From Candidatus Neomicrothrix sp. UBA7884 (GTDB lineage: Bacteria; Actinomycetota; Acidimicrobiia; Acidimicrobiales; MedAcidi-G1), in assembly GCA_002501135.1 (NCBI GenBank), contig DLRQ01000054.1:6529-70528 (forward strand): 64,000 bases of DNA, read 5' to 3'. A program made the position numbers and the translations under genes. Below the pieces are notes generated by a model that did no database searches, was not told the DNA's origin, and was given only the letters and a program-made list of their open reading frames with translations. This document shows, in pieces, positions 17,901 to 25,336 of this stretch. Numbering within the stretch: position 1 is the stretch's first letter; every line of letters starts with the position of its first letter.

Positions 17901-18046
17901 GTGAGGTGGCGGCAGGGGCGGTGGCACTCCTGGTGAAGGGCAGGGCCGAGGTGGCAGACGATGCCGGAAGGGTGGTCAACGTGGTGGCCGAGCACCTGGA
18001 GACCCTCAGCCTGGCCAGCCCCGGCAGGGCCAGGGACTTCCGCTGA
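14909..18046 (+). CDS. dnaE2: Error-prone DNA polymerase III alpha subunit (DnaE2/ImuC)
   Basis: This 1045-residue replicase alpha subunit is of the translesion class. It starts with a PHP domain (YAELHCHSHFSFLDGAS, residues 6-22), followed by the polymerase core with PDIDIDIESGRREEVIQYVY near 410 and GSKRSRERM. The DnaE2-type stretch LGVHSGGMVICDRPLAEVCP is near 502, with YGFPESHSVSFAHLVYASCW near 735, then helix-hairpin-helix and a C-terminal OB fold (VAGVVTHRQRP). The length fits DnaE2 rather than the roughly 1180-residue DnaE1. A perfect LexA box overlaps the promoter, so it is DNA-damage induced. The usual partners imuA and imuB are not adjacent. Confidence 0.95.
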   Translation: MTSPVPYAELHCHSHFSFLDGASDPAELVAEASRLGLSALAITDHDGFYGVVRFAEAARQHGLPTVFGAELTVDAPSPRTGSPDPPGTHLVVLAEGPAGYARLGTAITEAQLAGSKGHPQLSLDMLTGLYEGAGCSGRAPWFVLTGCRKGAVPAALVSDGPSAARRVLDDLVARFGRDRVAVELWDHGNPLDAGRNEALARLAVSAGVAAVATNNVHHHDLSRRRLATVMAAVRARRSLEELDGWLPAAGSAHLRSGAEQARRFARFPGVVEAAAELGECCAFDLDLIAPDLPPFPCPDGLDEIGYLRRLAEAGASDRYGPRGSEWVAGAWRQVDHELAVIGQLGFAGYFLVVWDLVQFCRRSDIYCQGRGSAANSAVCYALGITNADAVGLDLLFERFLSLERDGPPDIDIDIESGRREEVIQYVYGRYGRRHTAQVANVITYRARSAVRDVARALGYAQGQQDAFAKGLERRSRVGDTGSVPAQVALMADELCDAPRHLGVHSGGMVICDRPLAEVCPIEWATMADRSVLQWDKEDCAAVGLVKFDLLGLGMLSALHGAVDLIAAHEDVQVDLARLPQEDGVYDMVCAADTIGVFQIESRAQMATLPRLRPRCFYDLVVEIALIRPGPIQGGSVHPYIRRRNGREPVTYPHPLCEKALSRTLGVPLFQEQFMQLSIDVAGFSASEADSLRQAMGSKRSRERMAALHERFTAGATERGVPPKVVEEVWEKLAAFSDYGFPESHSVSFAHLVYASCWIKLHHPAAFCAALLNAQPMGFYAPHTLVQDARRHGVEVHTPDLNLSGAGAALEAPGPAVRLGLGSVRGVGDDLAERITAGRPYRSIEDLQRRIGPGSDVMEALATAGAFGCFDVDRRSALWSAGALAASGADRLPGVVTGVEAPPLPGLSEPDTARADLWATGVSPDGHPTRFVRERLAAEGVLTAADLASVADRQRVVVAGVVTHRQRPPTAGGVTFVNLEDETGLVNVIVSKGCWAHHREVAAGAVALLVKGRAEVADDAGRVVNVVAEHLETLSLASPGRARDFR

Positions 18047-18112
18047 GGCGGGATATCCGGTGATCCGGTGTAATGCGCCGCCCGGGGGCGGGCTGGCGAC
18101 CACACTGGTGCC

Positions 18113-19327
18113 ATGCGTTCAGTTCGCCGCGCCCCCCTAGCAGCCCCCTCGGCTGACACTCGGCAACGGTTCGTCGCGCTCTTGATCGGGGTGCTGGCCG
18201 CATCAGCAGGTGGCCTGGTATTGGCAGCGGCCGACGGGACCCTGCGCGACCTGCCGGGAATGCTGCTGCTGGTGCCCGGGGCAATCGCCCTGCGGGGCAA
18301 CGTGTTCGGTGCCATGGGTAGCAGGCTCGGAACCGCCGTCCACGCCGGAACGTTTCGCCTGGGCCTCCACTCCGAGGGGGTCGTCGTCCAGAACCTGACG
18401 GCTGCCGCCGCACTGACCCTGGGCCTCAGCGTGGTGCTCGCCGTCATGGCGAAAGGGACCGCAGTCGTGTTCGGAATCAGCCCCACGATGACCCTTGCCG
18501 ACTTCGTGGTCATATCCGTGCTGGGTGGCCTCCTCGCATCGGTGGGGGTGGGGTTGGCCACGATGGGGCTGGCTGCAGGCTCGGTCCACTTCGGATGGGA
18601 CCTCGACAACGTGATGGCACCGCTCGTCAGCACGCTCGGGGACCTGGCCACGGTGCCCGCACTGGTGTTGGCGGCAACCGTGGCAGGCCGCACCGGCGTA
18701 ACGGGTCTGCTCGGAGCGGTCGCCGTCGTCATGGCAGTGGTCTCCCTCGTGGCTGCATGGCGCAGCCGTCGAGAGCAGGTTCGCACCATCGTTCGCCAGT
18801 CGGTACCGGTGCTGGCAGCAGCGGCTCTCCTGGACCTCATCGCCGGCGTGACTGTGGAGAGGCGTCTCGACGACTTGCTTGCCGCCGAGGCCGTCCTCAT
18901 CCTGCTTCCCGCATTCCTGGGAGCGGCCGGGGCTCTGGGCGGCATCCTCTCCAGCCGCCTCTCCACCCAGTTCCACCTCGGGCTTGACGATGCGACCCCG
19001 CTACCGAGCAGGGCCAGCCTCCGCGACATGCGAAGCCTCGTCACCCTGGCCGTCCCCGTTTTCCTGCTGGCCGCAGTGGTCGCCCACGTGGCGGCTGAGG
19101 TCACTGGCCAGACGACCCCGGGGTTCGCTGACCTAGTGGCCCTGACCCTGCTGGCTGGTCTGGCCGCAACCCTCTTCGTGATCGTGGTCGCCTACTACAC
19201 CACCATGGCTGCGGTCCGCTTCGGCCTCGACCCCGACACCTACGGCATCCCCGTCGTCACCTCAACGCTGGACCTGGCCGGTGCTTTCACCCTGATCCTG
19301 GCGATGGTCGCCGTTGGGGTGGCGTGA
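18113..19327 (+). CDS. MgtE/SLC41-like divalent cation transporter
   Basis: The 404-residue membrane protein has about ten hydrophobic segments arranged as two repeats of the MgtE transmembrane domain (each with a LLLVPG(A)IALRGN-like or PAFLGAAGALGGILSSRLS motif, near 55 and 265), as in SLC41 Mg2+ transporters. It lacks the N-terminal CBS/MgtE regulatory domains of bacterial MgtE. The next gene encodes a soluble PhoU-RCK protein that probably regulates it. The start ATG has no clear Shine-Dalgarno; CACACT lies 6 nt upstream. Mg2+ is the most likely ion but is not proven. Confidence 0.83.
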   Translation: MRSVRRAPLAAPSADTRQRFVALLIGVLAASAGGLVLAAADGTLRDLPGMLLLVPGAIALRGNVFGAMGSRLGTAVHAGTFRLGLHSEGVVVQNLTAAAALTLGLSVVLAVMAKGTAVVFGISPTMTLADFVVISVLGGLLASVGVGLATMGLAAGSVHFGWDLDNVMAPLVSTLGDLATVPALVLAATVAGRTGVTGLLGAVAVVMAVVSLVAAWRSRREQVRTIVRQSVPVLAAAALLDLIAGVTVERRLDDLLAAEAVLILLPAFLGAAGALGGILSSRLSTQFHLGLDDATPLPSRASLRDMRSLVTLAVPVFLLAAVVAHVAAEVTGQTTPGFADLVALTLLAGLAATLFVIVVAYYTTMAAVRFGLDPDTYGIPVVTSTLDLAGAFTLILAMVAVGVA

Positions 19328-19342
19328 TGCTCCCTCTCTTCC

Positions 19343-19365
19343 TTCCCCACAGATTTCCCCACAGA
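19343..19365. repeat. Direct repeat TTCCCCACAGA x2 upstream of PhoU-RCK gene
   Basis: TTCCCCACAGA occurs at 19343-19353 and 19355-19365 with a 12-bp period, in the short gap after the transporter gene. Confidence 0.55.
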
Positions 19366-19368
19366 CAC

Positions 19369-19382
19369 GTATTCCCGAATAC
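19369..19382. promoter_or_regulatory. Palindrome GTATTC-CC-GAATAC, candidate operator
   Basis: A perfect 6+2+6 dyad lies 18 nt before a TACAAT (-10-like, 19401-19406) and 51 nt before the ATG at 19434; with the adjacent direct repeat it could be a regulator site. Confidence 0.4.
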
Positions 19383-19433
19383 CCACCGACCAGGTGGGCG
19401 TACAATTATCCCTATACATCCAACGAGGAACTG

Positions 19434-20666
19434 ATGGACGACAGACCCCGCAACCTGCGGGCCATGCTGGCCGAGGCCAAGGACACATCCGAACTGATGG
19501 TCGACCTCGCCTATGCATCGGTCTACTTCAACGACCCCGACATGGCCGAGGAGGTCGACGAGCTCGAGGTCCAGATGAGCGAGATGGTGCACGACATGCG
19601 CGCCGTCTGTGTTCTGGCAGCCCGTAGCCCGCGAGAGGCTGAGGGAATGTCGTCGGTACTCCAGGTGGTGTCGGCCATCGAGCGCATCGCCAACGACGCC
19701 GTCGACATTTCCCGAATCGTCACACGCCGCCTCGGGATACCGCAGCAACTGGTGGCCGACCTGTCAGACGCCGAGGAGGTGTCGCACCGGGTCCTCGTGC
19801 GCGAGGGATCCCACATGGCCCACAGGCCGCTTGGGGCCCTGGAGTTGACGGTGCAGGCCGGTATGCGTGTCATGGCGGTTCGCCGTGGTCGACAGTGGAT
19901 CACCGACGTCGGTGGCGACACTGTCCTGGTACCAGACGACGTCCTGTTCCTGCGCGGGTCACCCGAGGGCATCACCCGTCTACGCGAGTTGGCGGCCGCT
20001 CCCGTCTGGGAGCCGCCCCACGCAACCGAGGGAGGGGCTCTCACCGACCTGGACCGGGCTGTCGACGTGCTCGTCGAAATGAAGAACCTCTCCGAGGCTG
20101 CCGTCGGCCTTGCCTACAGCGCCCTGGTGCTGGCGGACCGGGGCCTGGCGGCCGAGGTCCGCCACCTCGAGGACCGTCTGGACGAAATGAAGAACCACCT
20201 GGAACTCTGGGTTCTCAGGTCGGCAGGCAGCGGCCTTGACCCCTCGGAACTGCGCGGCGTTCTCCAGTTGGCCGAGGCCGCCGAGGACATCGGCGACCAG
20301 GCCCAGGCAATGGTCTGGCTCATCGAGGAGGACGAGGAGGTCCATCCCATCCTGGGCATCGCCCTGGGCGAGGCCGATGAGGTCGTGGTGCACTATCCGG
20401 TAGCCGCCGGTTCAGCCGTCGATGGCGCGACCCTCTCGGACCTGCAGCTCAACATCGAACCCGGCTTCACCGTGCTGGCCGTTCGTCGCGGAGGCGGCTA
20501 CGTGTACCGGCCCCGCGGGCAGGTACGCCTGGATGCCGGCAACGAGATCATCGCCAGCGGCCCCGACGAGGGCCGGGTGCTCCTGGCCGGCCTCTGCGGC
20601 TGGGACCTTGTCGAGGCGGAAGAGGGTGAGGACGAACTGGTGCCCGCCGCCGACAAGAAGCCGTAG
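19434..20666 (+). CDS. PhoU / RCK_C (TrkA-C) double-domain regulatory protein
   Basis: This 410-residue soluble protein is built as two tandem modules. Each has a PhoU-like helical bundle (first at about 1-95 with AEAKDTSELMVDLAYASVYF, second at about 205-300 with LVEMKNLSEAAVGLAYSALV) followed by a TrkA-C/RCK_C domain (about 120-190 and 315-395; both contain the AVRRG strand). RCK_C domains bind nucleotides or ions and gate transporters. It follows the SLC41-like gene, the expected pairing. The ATG at 19434 was chosen because of the AGGA a few bases before it; the longer frame from 19314 overlaps the transporter. Confidence 0.85.
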   Translation: MDDRPRNLRAMLAEAKDTSELMVDLAYASVYFNDPDMAEEVDELEVQMSEMVHDMRAVCVLAARSPREAEGMSSVLQVVSAIERIANDAVDISRIVTRRLGIPQQLVADLSDAEEVSHRVLVREGSHMAHRPLGALELTVQAGMRVMAVRRGRQWITDVGGDTVLVPDDVLFLRGSPEGITRLRELAAAPVWEPPHATEGGALTDLDRAVDVLVEMKNLSEAAVGLAYSALVLADRGLAAEVRHLEDRLDEMKNHLELWVLRSAGSGLDPSELRGVLQLAEAAEDIGDQAQAMVWLIEEDEEVHPILGIALGEADEVVVHYPVAAGSAVDGATLSDLQLNIEPGFTVLAVRRGGGYVYRPRGQVRLDAGNEIIASGPDEGRVLLAGLCGWDLVEAEEGEDELVPAADKKP

Positions 20667-20688
20667 GTGGCGATTCTGGCCATTCTCC

Positions 20689-20701
20689 TAGGGGATCCCT
20701 A
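20689..20701. terminator. Possible terminator TAGGG-GAT-CCCTA
   Basis: A short 5-bp hairpin lies between the converging ends of the PhoU-RCK gene and the lipoprotein pseudogene; CCGTAG (20661-20666) and CTACGG (20702-20707) could extend it. Confidence 0.35.
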
Positions 20702-21109
20702 CTACGGAGACACCAGCCATGTCCTAGTGTGGTCACACGCCTCGATTCGGTCGAGCATCTCGGGTGCTACGACGAATGGATCGACCTCGCCCCCTCCCAG
20801 CAGCACCGGCGTTCCGTCCTTGCCGATCAGCCCGCCATCGCCGTCGACTATCCGGTTGTCCTCCAGCCGATACCAACTCGGTCACAGGATCACATAGCGT
20901 TCGGCGTCAGTCTCGATGGTCACACATTCAGCTGAAATGCGGAGCAGTCCGCCAATTCCCGCCATCGGGAAGCCTTGGTCGGCAGTGAACCCGTGGGTCA
21001 ACAGTGGTCCTGAGTCGGAGCCCACAGGCCTACTGCTGCCACAGGCCGTAGCGGCGATACACAACGCAACCAAGATGGACACAAACCCAATCCGCTGAAC
21101 CGAATCCAT
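20702..21109 (-). pseudogene. Lipoprotein gene interrupted by one in-frame TGA
   Basis: Read from the ATG at 21109, the frame encodes a lipoprotein signal (VSILVALCIAATAC, lipobox cysteine at residue 23) and 75 residues ending in AERYVIL, then meets TGA at 20884-20882. The same frame continues with protein-like sequence (PSWYRLEDNRIVDGDGG and later PFVVAPEMLDRIE) to a TAG at 20704-20702, 136 codons in all. No frameshift is needed, so a single nonsense change, most simply TGG to TGA, accounts for the break. Function of the intact family is not recognised. It lies 14 nt after the protease remnant and was probably its operon partner. Confidence 0.75.
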
Positions 21110-21123
21110 GCGTGACTGGTGAC

Positions 21124-21440
21124 CTAGGAAGTCAGCACTGTCAGGCCAAGATTGGACACGTAGTTGATGGGCATGTAGATCAGGTCATCCACGTTGTTCG
21201 CCCCAGTGGCCCCCTACACGATTCCCCAGGCAGCTCCCGCCAGGAACACTGGTCCGCCACTGTCGCCGAGAGAGGAGAGGTCCTTCAAGCCTCCGTCAAC
21301 CTGGATGAAGGTGTCCCAGCATCAGTTGTGTTCGAATCGTCGGCCTCGGAAACCTGAAGAGCGTCGGCACCGCGCACATGGGTAGTAGAAGTCAAGAGCA
21401 GCGCGGTGATCACGAGAATCAGACTCGCTCGACGACTCAT
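21124..21440 (-). pseudogene. Remnant of a secreted S1 (streptogrisin-like) serine protease
   Basis: From the ATG at 21440 a signal-peptide-like start (MSRRASLILVITALLLTS) runs 51 residues to a TGA at 21287-21285. In a different reverse frame, 21321-21124 encodes the C-terminal part of a chymotrypsin-fold protease: GDSGGPVF with the nucleophile serine (codons at 21267-21250), AWGIV, a TAG at 21216-21214, and MPINYVSNLGLTVLTS to the final TAG. The His and Asp parts of the triad are missing, so the gene has lost most of its catalytic domain and has a frame change and a nonsense codon. Confidence 0.7.
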
Positions 21441-21445
21441 GCTGA

Positions 21446-22393
21446 TCAGTCAGCGTCGTCGTCTCCCCTGAAGAGTTCGGCAATCGCTCCGAGTGAGCCC
21501 ATGGTGGAACTCAGTTCTGCGGGTAGGAAGATCTTGGTTGCCTGGCCATCAGCGATCTCGCCCAGGGCCTCGAGGTACTTGATGGCGATCAGGTCCGGTG
21601 TCGGGTCACCCTCGTGGATGGCGCTGTAGACCTTTCGTACCGCCTCGGCCTCACCTTCGGCCACGGTCAACTGCCGGTAGCGCTCGGCGTCGGCAACAGC
21701 CTGAATGGCCTGCGCCTCGCCCTCGGCTTTAAGGATGGCCTGCTGCTTGATGGCCTCTGAGGACAGGATGACCGCCTGCTTCTCGCCCTCGGCGCGGGTG
21801 ATCGCCGCCTCACGGGCACCGTCGGCCTCGAGAACCACGGCCCGCCGGGTGCGCTCAGCCTTCATCTGCTCGTGCATGGCCTCCATCACATCGGCCGGGG
21901 GGTCGATGCGTTGGATCTCGACCCTCACCACCCGCACGCCCCACTTGTCGGTGGCGTCGTCGAGCACCTCGCGTAGTGCCACGTTGACGTTGTCACGTGA
22001 CGTGAGGGCCTGATCGAGGCTCATCTCGCCGATCACGTTTCGCAGGTTGGTCTGTGCCAGCTTGGTGATGGCCATCAGGAAGTTGGCCACGTTGTAGACG
22101 AGCCGTTGGGCGTCGGTCGGCTCGTAGTAGATGACAGCATCCACGGTGACGGTCACGTTGTCCTTGGTGATGACCTCCTGGGGGGGAACGTCAACCACCT
22201 GTTCGCGCATGTCCACCCGGATGAGCGTCTGGACCAGAGGAATGATGAACTTCAGTCCCGGGTCGGTGGTCGTCTTGTACCGGCCCAGCTGTTCGATGAT
22301 CCCCCGCTGGAAGGGTCGGACGATCTTGATCGCCGCTGCGGCGAACACGAACAGGACGAAGGCAATGACCACTAGGACGATTACTGCTGCCAT
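21446..22393 (-). CDS. SPFH/Band 7 (stomatin/QmcA-like) membrane protein
   Basis: This 315-residue protein has one N-terminal membrane anchor ([20 protein letters not shown]), a Band 7 domain ([20 protein letters not shown] to about 200) and a long Ala/Glu-rich helical region ([20 protein letters not shown]) that mediates oligomer rings. Such proteins organise membrane microdomains and protease access. The ATG at 22393 was chosen because the anchor begins there; an upstream in-frame GTG would add 56 Arg-rich residues inside the neighbouring nfeD gene. The preceding NfeD-family gene is the classic partner. Confidence 0.92.
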   Translation of the reverse strand: MAAVIVLVVIAFVLFVFAAAAIKIVRPFQRGIIEQLGRYKTTTDPGLKFIIPLVQTLIRVDMREQVVDVPPQEVITKDNVTVTVDAVIYYEPTDAQRLVYNVANFLMAITKLAQTNLRNVIGEMSLDQALTSRDNVNVALREVLDDATDKWGVRVVRVEIQRIDPPADVMEAMHEQMKAERTRRAVVLEADGAREAAITRAEGEKQAVILSSEAIKQQAILKAEGEAQAIQAVADAERYRQLTVAEGEAEAVRKVYSAIHEGDPTPDLIAIKYLEALGEIADGQATKIFLPAELSSTMGSLGAIAELFRGDDDAD

Positions 22394-22449
22394 GTTGATG
22401 TTTTCTTTCTTGGTTGGCCTTGTTGATCTTGGTCTTCTGGTGGACCGGC

Positions 22450-22941
22450 TCAGCCGGGCTTGCTGACAGCCTTCACGACCGCCCTGGTTCCCTCGATCTG
22501 GACGACCTCGATCTGTGTGCCTGACGGCAGGTGCCCGCCGTCGGCCGTCTCGGCATGCCACTCCTCGCGGCCCAGCCGGACCACTCCCATCTGCTCCGGG
22601 TCGGGTGACAGGTCGGCGATGACGACGCCTTTCTCACCGATGAGTCGGCTTGACCCCACACCGATCGGGTTGCTTCCCCGGTCGAGTCGTTTGGCAAGAG
22701 GGCGTACTGCTGCGAACGAACCGCCTGACACGACCACGAAGGTCAGCCACTGCCAAGAGGCGTCGGCACCGGCGAATGCCACGACAGTTGCAATTGCAGC
22801 ACCGACACCGAACGGCAGCAGGAAGAAGGTTCCGGCCATTGCGATTTCACCGACCACGAAGGTGGCCGACGCAACCAGCCATATCCAGCACCAGATCTCG
22901 GCTTCCACCTGAGGGCTCCTCTCCCAGCCTGTTCGATCCAC
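22450..22941 (-). CDS. NfeD-family protein (short form)
   Basis: The 163-residue protein has two or three hydrophobic segments at about 15-80 ([20 protein letters not shown], then [15 protein letters not shown]) and a C-terminal OB-like NfeD domain ([20 protein letters not shown] and [14 protein letters not shown]). Short NfeD proteins work with SPFH proteins, here the next gene downstream, in membrane quality control. A GTG at 22908 is an alternative start that would remove eleven polar residues. The gap to the SPFH start is 56 nt. Confidence 0.88.
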   Translation of the reverse strand: MDRTGWERSPQVEAEIWCWIWLVASATFVVGEIAMAGTFFLLPFGVGAAIATVVAFAGADASWQWLTFVVVSGGSFAAVRPLAKRLDRGSNPIGVGSSRLIGEKGVVIADLSPDPEQMGVVRLGREEWHAETADGGHLPSGTQIEVVQIEGTRAVVKAVSKPG

Positions 22942-23033
22942 CCACGTGCCTCGGCGATTCGGGTGATTCCTGCTTGTGCAAGCAACGTACTACGGGACCT
23001 GAGCGGTCGTGCAGCGCAGGTGATCGCCGGCGC

Positions 23034-23039
23034 TACCGT
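23034..23039 (+). promoter_or_regulatory. Putative -10 (TACCGT) of mca
   Basis: TACCGT ends 8 nt before the ATG at 23048. Confidence 0.45.
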
Positions 23040-23047
23040 GACCGACC

Positions 23048-24013
23048 ATGGGGAACCCGGCCGAGCTTGAACTGCGACTCATGACGATCCACGCCCACCC
23101 GGACGACGAGGCTTCCAAGGGTGCGGCGACGGTTGCCTCATGCCATGAAGACGGAGCGCACTGCGTGCTGGTGTGCTGTACGGGCGGCGAGGTGGGGGAC
23201 ATCCTCAACCCTGTGATGGACACTCCCGAGGTCAGGGAGAACCTGGTCGATGTCAGGGCTGCCGAGCTGGCAAGGTCGGTGGAGATCATCGGCTACGACG
23301 AGCTGGTGATGCTGGGCTACCGCGACTCCGGCATGCCCGACACCGAAGAGAATGCGCATCCCGACGCCTTCGCCAACGCCGACCCCGACGAGGCCATTGC
23401 CCGCCTGGTGAAGGTCATTCGTCGGGTCAGGCCGCACGTGATCGTGACCTACCCCGACGACCGGCGGGGCTACAACCACCCGGACCATCTCCAGGTGCAT
23501 GACATTTCCGTGCCCGCCTTCGAGGTCGCCGGCGACCCCGACTGCTGCCCTGAGGCGGGGGAACCGTGGCATCCGCTGAAGCTCTACTTCACCACCTGGT
23601 CCCGCGCCCGCATCGAAGGCCTCCATCGCAAGCACCTGGAGCTGGGCATTGAGTCGCCGTACAGCGAGTGGTGGTTCAAGCGCCCCTCGCAGGATCACCT
23701 GATCACCACACAGGTGCCGGTCGGCGACCACTGGGATGCCCGACGCGATGCCCTTCTGGCCCACGCCACCCAGGTTGACCCTGAGTCACCGTTCTGGTTC
23801 GGTCTGCCCGACGAGGTGGCCAGGACCGTCCATCCCTTCGACGACTACGTGCTGGCACAGTCGCTCGTTGGGGGACCTGTCGACGGCAGAGTCGAGGATG
23901 ACCTGTTCGAGGGAATCCGCGGTATGCCGCCCGATGAGGTCGAGGCGTTGGCACATCGGGGTGTCGGCGGGAGGCCACCCGACGGCGAGGCCCTGATGAG
24001 CAAGACCAGATGA
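23048..24013 (+). CDS. mca: Mycothiol S-conjugate amidase
   Basis: This 321-residue PIG-L/LmbE zinc hydrolase has the metal motif HAHPDDEASKG at about 15-25, GGEVGDI, the second metal region YNHPDHLQVHD near 140 and the Mca-type tail HPFDDYVLAQS. Mca cleaves mycothiol adducts of toxins or drugs to a mercapturic acid and GlcN-Ins, a detoxification step in the cytoplasm. The related MshB deacetylase is similar, but the length and the C-terminal block favour Mca. It overlaps the SCP2-domain gene as ATGA, so the two are co-expressed. Its presence implies a mycothiol-based redox system. Confidence 0.9.
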   Translation: MGNPAELELRLMTIHAHPDDEASKGAATVASCHEDGAHCVLVCCTGGEVGDILNPVMDTPEVRENLVDVRAAELARSVEIIGYDELVMLGYRDSGMPDTEENAHPDAFANADPDEAIARLVKVIRRVRPHVIVTYPDDRRGYNHPDHLQVHDISVPAFEVAGDPDCCPEAGEPWHPLKLYFTTWSRARIEGLHRKHLELGIESPYSEWWFKRPSQDHLITTQVPVGDHWDARRDALLAHATQVDPESPFWFGLPDEVARTVHPFDDYVLAQSLVGGPVDGRVEDDLFEGIRGMPPDEVEALAHRGVGGRPPDGEALMSKTR

Positions 24014-24402
24014 CCCAGTTCCTGTCCGAGGACTGGATGGCAGAGCTGGTAGCGGCCTGCTCCGCTCTTCCGGAACAACCCGGGGTGGATGGCACTGTCA
24101 GGTTCGTTGTCACCAGCACCCCGCTGGGGCGCGTTGAGTTCCGCACGGTCATCGCCGGTGGACGGGTGGCCGACGTGGTTCCCGGCAAGCCGGGCGAGGC
24201 CGATGCCACGGTCACCTGGAAATATCCGGAGGCGGTCGCATGGTTCACCGATGAACTGGACCCCGACGTTGCCTTCATGACGGGCCGATGCAAGGTGGAG
24301 GGCGACTACGAGGCCTACGTGTACGGGCTACGTCCAGTGTTCGGAAGCGAGTCATGGGCCGGGTCACTTGCCGGCCTGGCAGGAACAACCGAGTTCGGGT
24401 AG
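24010..24402 (+). CDS. SCP2 sterol-binding domain protein
   Basis: The 130-residue protein is a single SCP2-like fold: TVRFVVTSTPLGRVEFRTVI, then ADATVTWKYPEAVAWF and the helix CKVEGDYEAYVYGLRPVF. Such small domains bind hydrophobic ligands such as lipids or acyl-CoA. The ATG at 24010 overlaps the mca stop by four bases. Linkage to mca suggests a part in binding lipophilic toxins or conjugates, which is only inference. A small hairpin separates it from the convergent YdjC-like gene. Confidence 0.85.
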   Translation: MTQFLSEDWMAELVAACSALPEQPGVDGTVRFVVTSTPLGRVEFRTVIAGGRVADVVPGKPGEADATVTWKYPEAVAWFTDELDPDVAFMTGRCKVEGDYEAYVYGLRPVFGSESWAGSLAGLAGTTEFG

Positions 24403-24404
24403 GA

Positions 24405-24418
24405 GAACCCCCGGGTTC
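24405..24418. terminator. Short convergent hairpin
   Basis: GAACC (24405-24409) pairs with GGTTC (24414-24418) between two converging genes; stem only 5 bp, no T-tract. Confidence 0.4.
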
Positions 24419-25250
24419 AGGCAGCGGCCCGCTGAGCGTCTCTGATCTGCCGCCAGCTGACGAGGGTCACCCCACCCCGGTCGACATCGGCCCGCAACTC
24501 GGAGCTGCCACACACCAGGTCACGGTGCTCGACGCGCCTGCCCCAGCTGTGGCAGAGGGCCCGCAACTCGGGCGTGTCAGTTGCCGGCTCCACCACCAAC
24601 TCGGTGACACCGGGCGCCAGATCCATGGCTGAGCGCTCAAGGGCGGTGGGTTCAGCCAGCCTCTCGAGCCTGTGGTGGTCAACGGTGAGCACGCCCTCGT
24701 CTGCGGCAAGGGACCTGAAGGGAAAGCCTGCTGTGGTTTCAGCTGTAGCTCCCTCAAGTCTCATAGGCAGGTCGAAGTCGACAGCCAGTTCGAGGTAGAC
24801 GTCGAAGAACTCGGGTCGGTTCTGCAGGGCGCCCATGTGCGAGCTGAGGTGGGTTACGTCGAAGCCCCACAGGATCGCCCTCTCCAGCTGAGCCCGGCAT
24901 TCCCGCCTGGCCTCGTCGAGGTCGGCGTGGTCCCAGAGGTCCTCGACCGTCCGTGGGAAGCCTCCGTCTCCGTCCAGGAGTGACGGGGCGTGGGTTATGG
25001 GCCGCCACCTGTAGCAGTCGAGTTCTGCGTTGAGCGTCAGGTGGACGCCGACCGCTTCACCGCGGTAGTGGTAGGCGGCTTCACGTGCCCATGGGCCGGG
25101 AACCATGAGTGAGGCTCCGGTGGCAAGGCCTGAGCGGAGGCTCTCGTAGACGCCTGCATTTGAGGCATGGCACATGCCGAGCTGGTCGGAGGTGAGCACC
25201 AGGAGCCTGTCGTCGGCTTCGTGGCTCAGGACTTCTGCGAGGGTTGTCAC
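24417..25250 (-). CDS. YdjC/ChbG-like carbohydrate deacetylase family protein
   Basis: This 277-residue protein has the family opening VLTSDQLGMCHASNAGVYES at about 18-37, VGVHLTLNAEL near 69 and THLSSHMGALQNRPEF near 130, which supply the aspartate and two histidines expected at the metal site. The usual DDFG pair reads DQLG here, so the second acidic residue is glutamine. Relatives remove acetyl groups from chito-oligosaccharides or other sugars. The start is GTG at 25250 with TACCGT 7 nt before it. No sugar genes are adjacent, so the substrate is unknown. Confidence 0.85.
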   Translation of the reverse strand: MTTLAEVLSHEADDRLLVLTSDQLGMCHASNAGVYESLRSGLATGASLMVPGPWAREAAYHYRGEAVGVHLTLNAELDCYRWRPITHAPSLLDGDGGFPRTVEDLWDHADLDEARRECRAQLERAILWGFDVTHLSSHMGALQNRPEFFDVYLELAVDFDLPMRLEGATAETTAGFPFRSLAADEGVLTVDHHRLERLAEPTALERSAMDLAPGVTELVVEPATDTPELRALCHSWGRRVEHRDLVCGSSELRADVDRGGVTLVSWRQIRDAQRAAA

Positions 25251-25257
25251 GGATGGA

Positions 25258-25263
25258 ACGGTA
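25258..25263 (-). promoter_or_regulatory. Putative -10 (TACCGT) of YdjC-like gene
   Basis: On the minus strand TACCGT ends 7 nt before the GTG at 25250. Confidence 0.45.
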
Positions 25264-25336
25264 CTCCAGGTCCGCGGGTGGGAAACAGGGCTGACTGTTA
25301 GCGTGTGTCGGCCTGCTCAGTCCACGGGATGCTCTT

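Noticed and set aside
17764..19104. 446-codon minus-strand frame across dnaE2 and the transporter gene
   Set aside because: Low-complexity Arg/Ser/Thr-rich translation typical of a shadow frame.
20882..20884. TGA in the lipoprotein frame as a selenocysteine or recoded codon
   Set aside because: No SECIS-like hairpin seen, TGA is a normal stop in many genes here, and the context favours a lost tryptophan.
21330..21338. GTTCGAATC, resembling a tRNA T-loop
   Set aside because: No acceptor, D or anticodon stems around it; it lies in the protease remnant.
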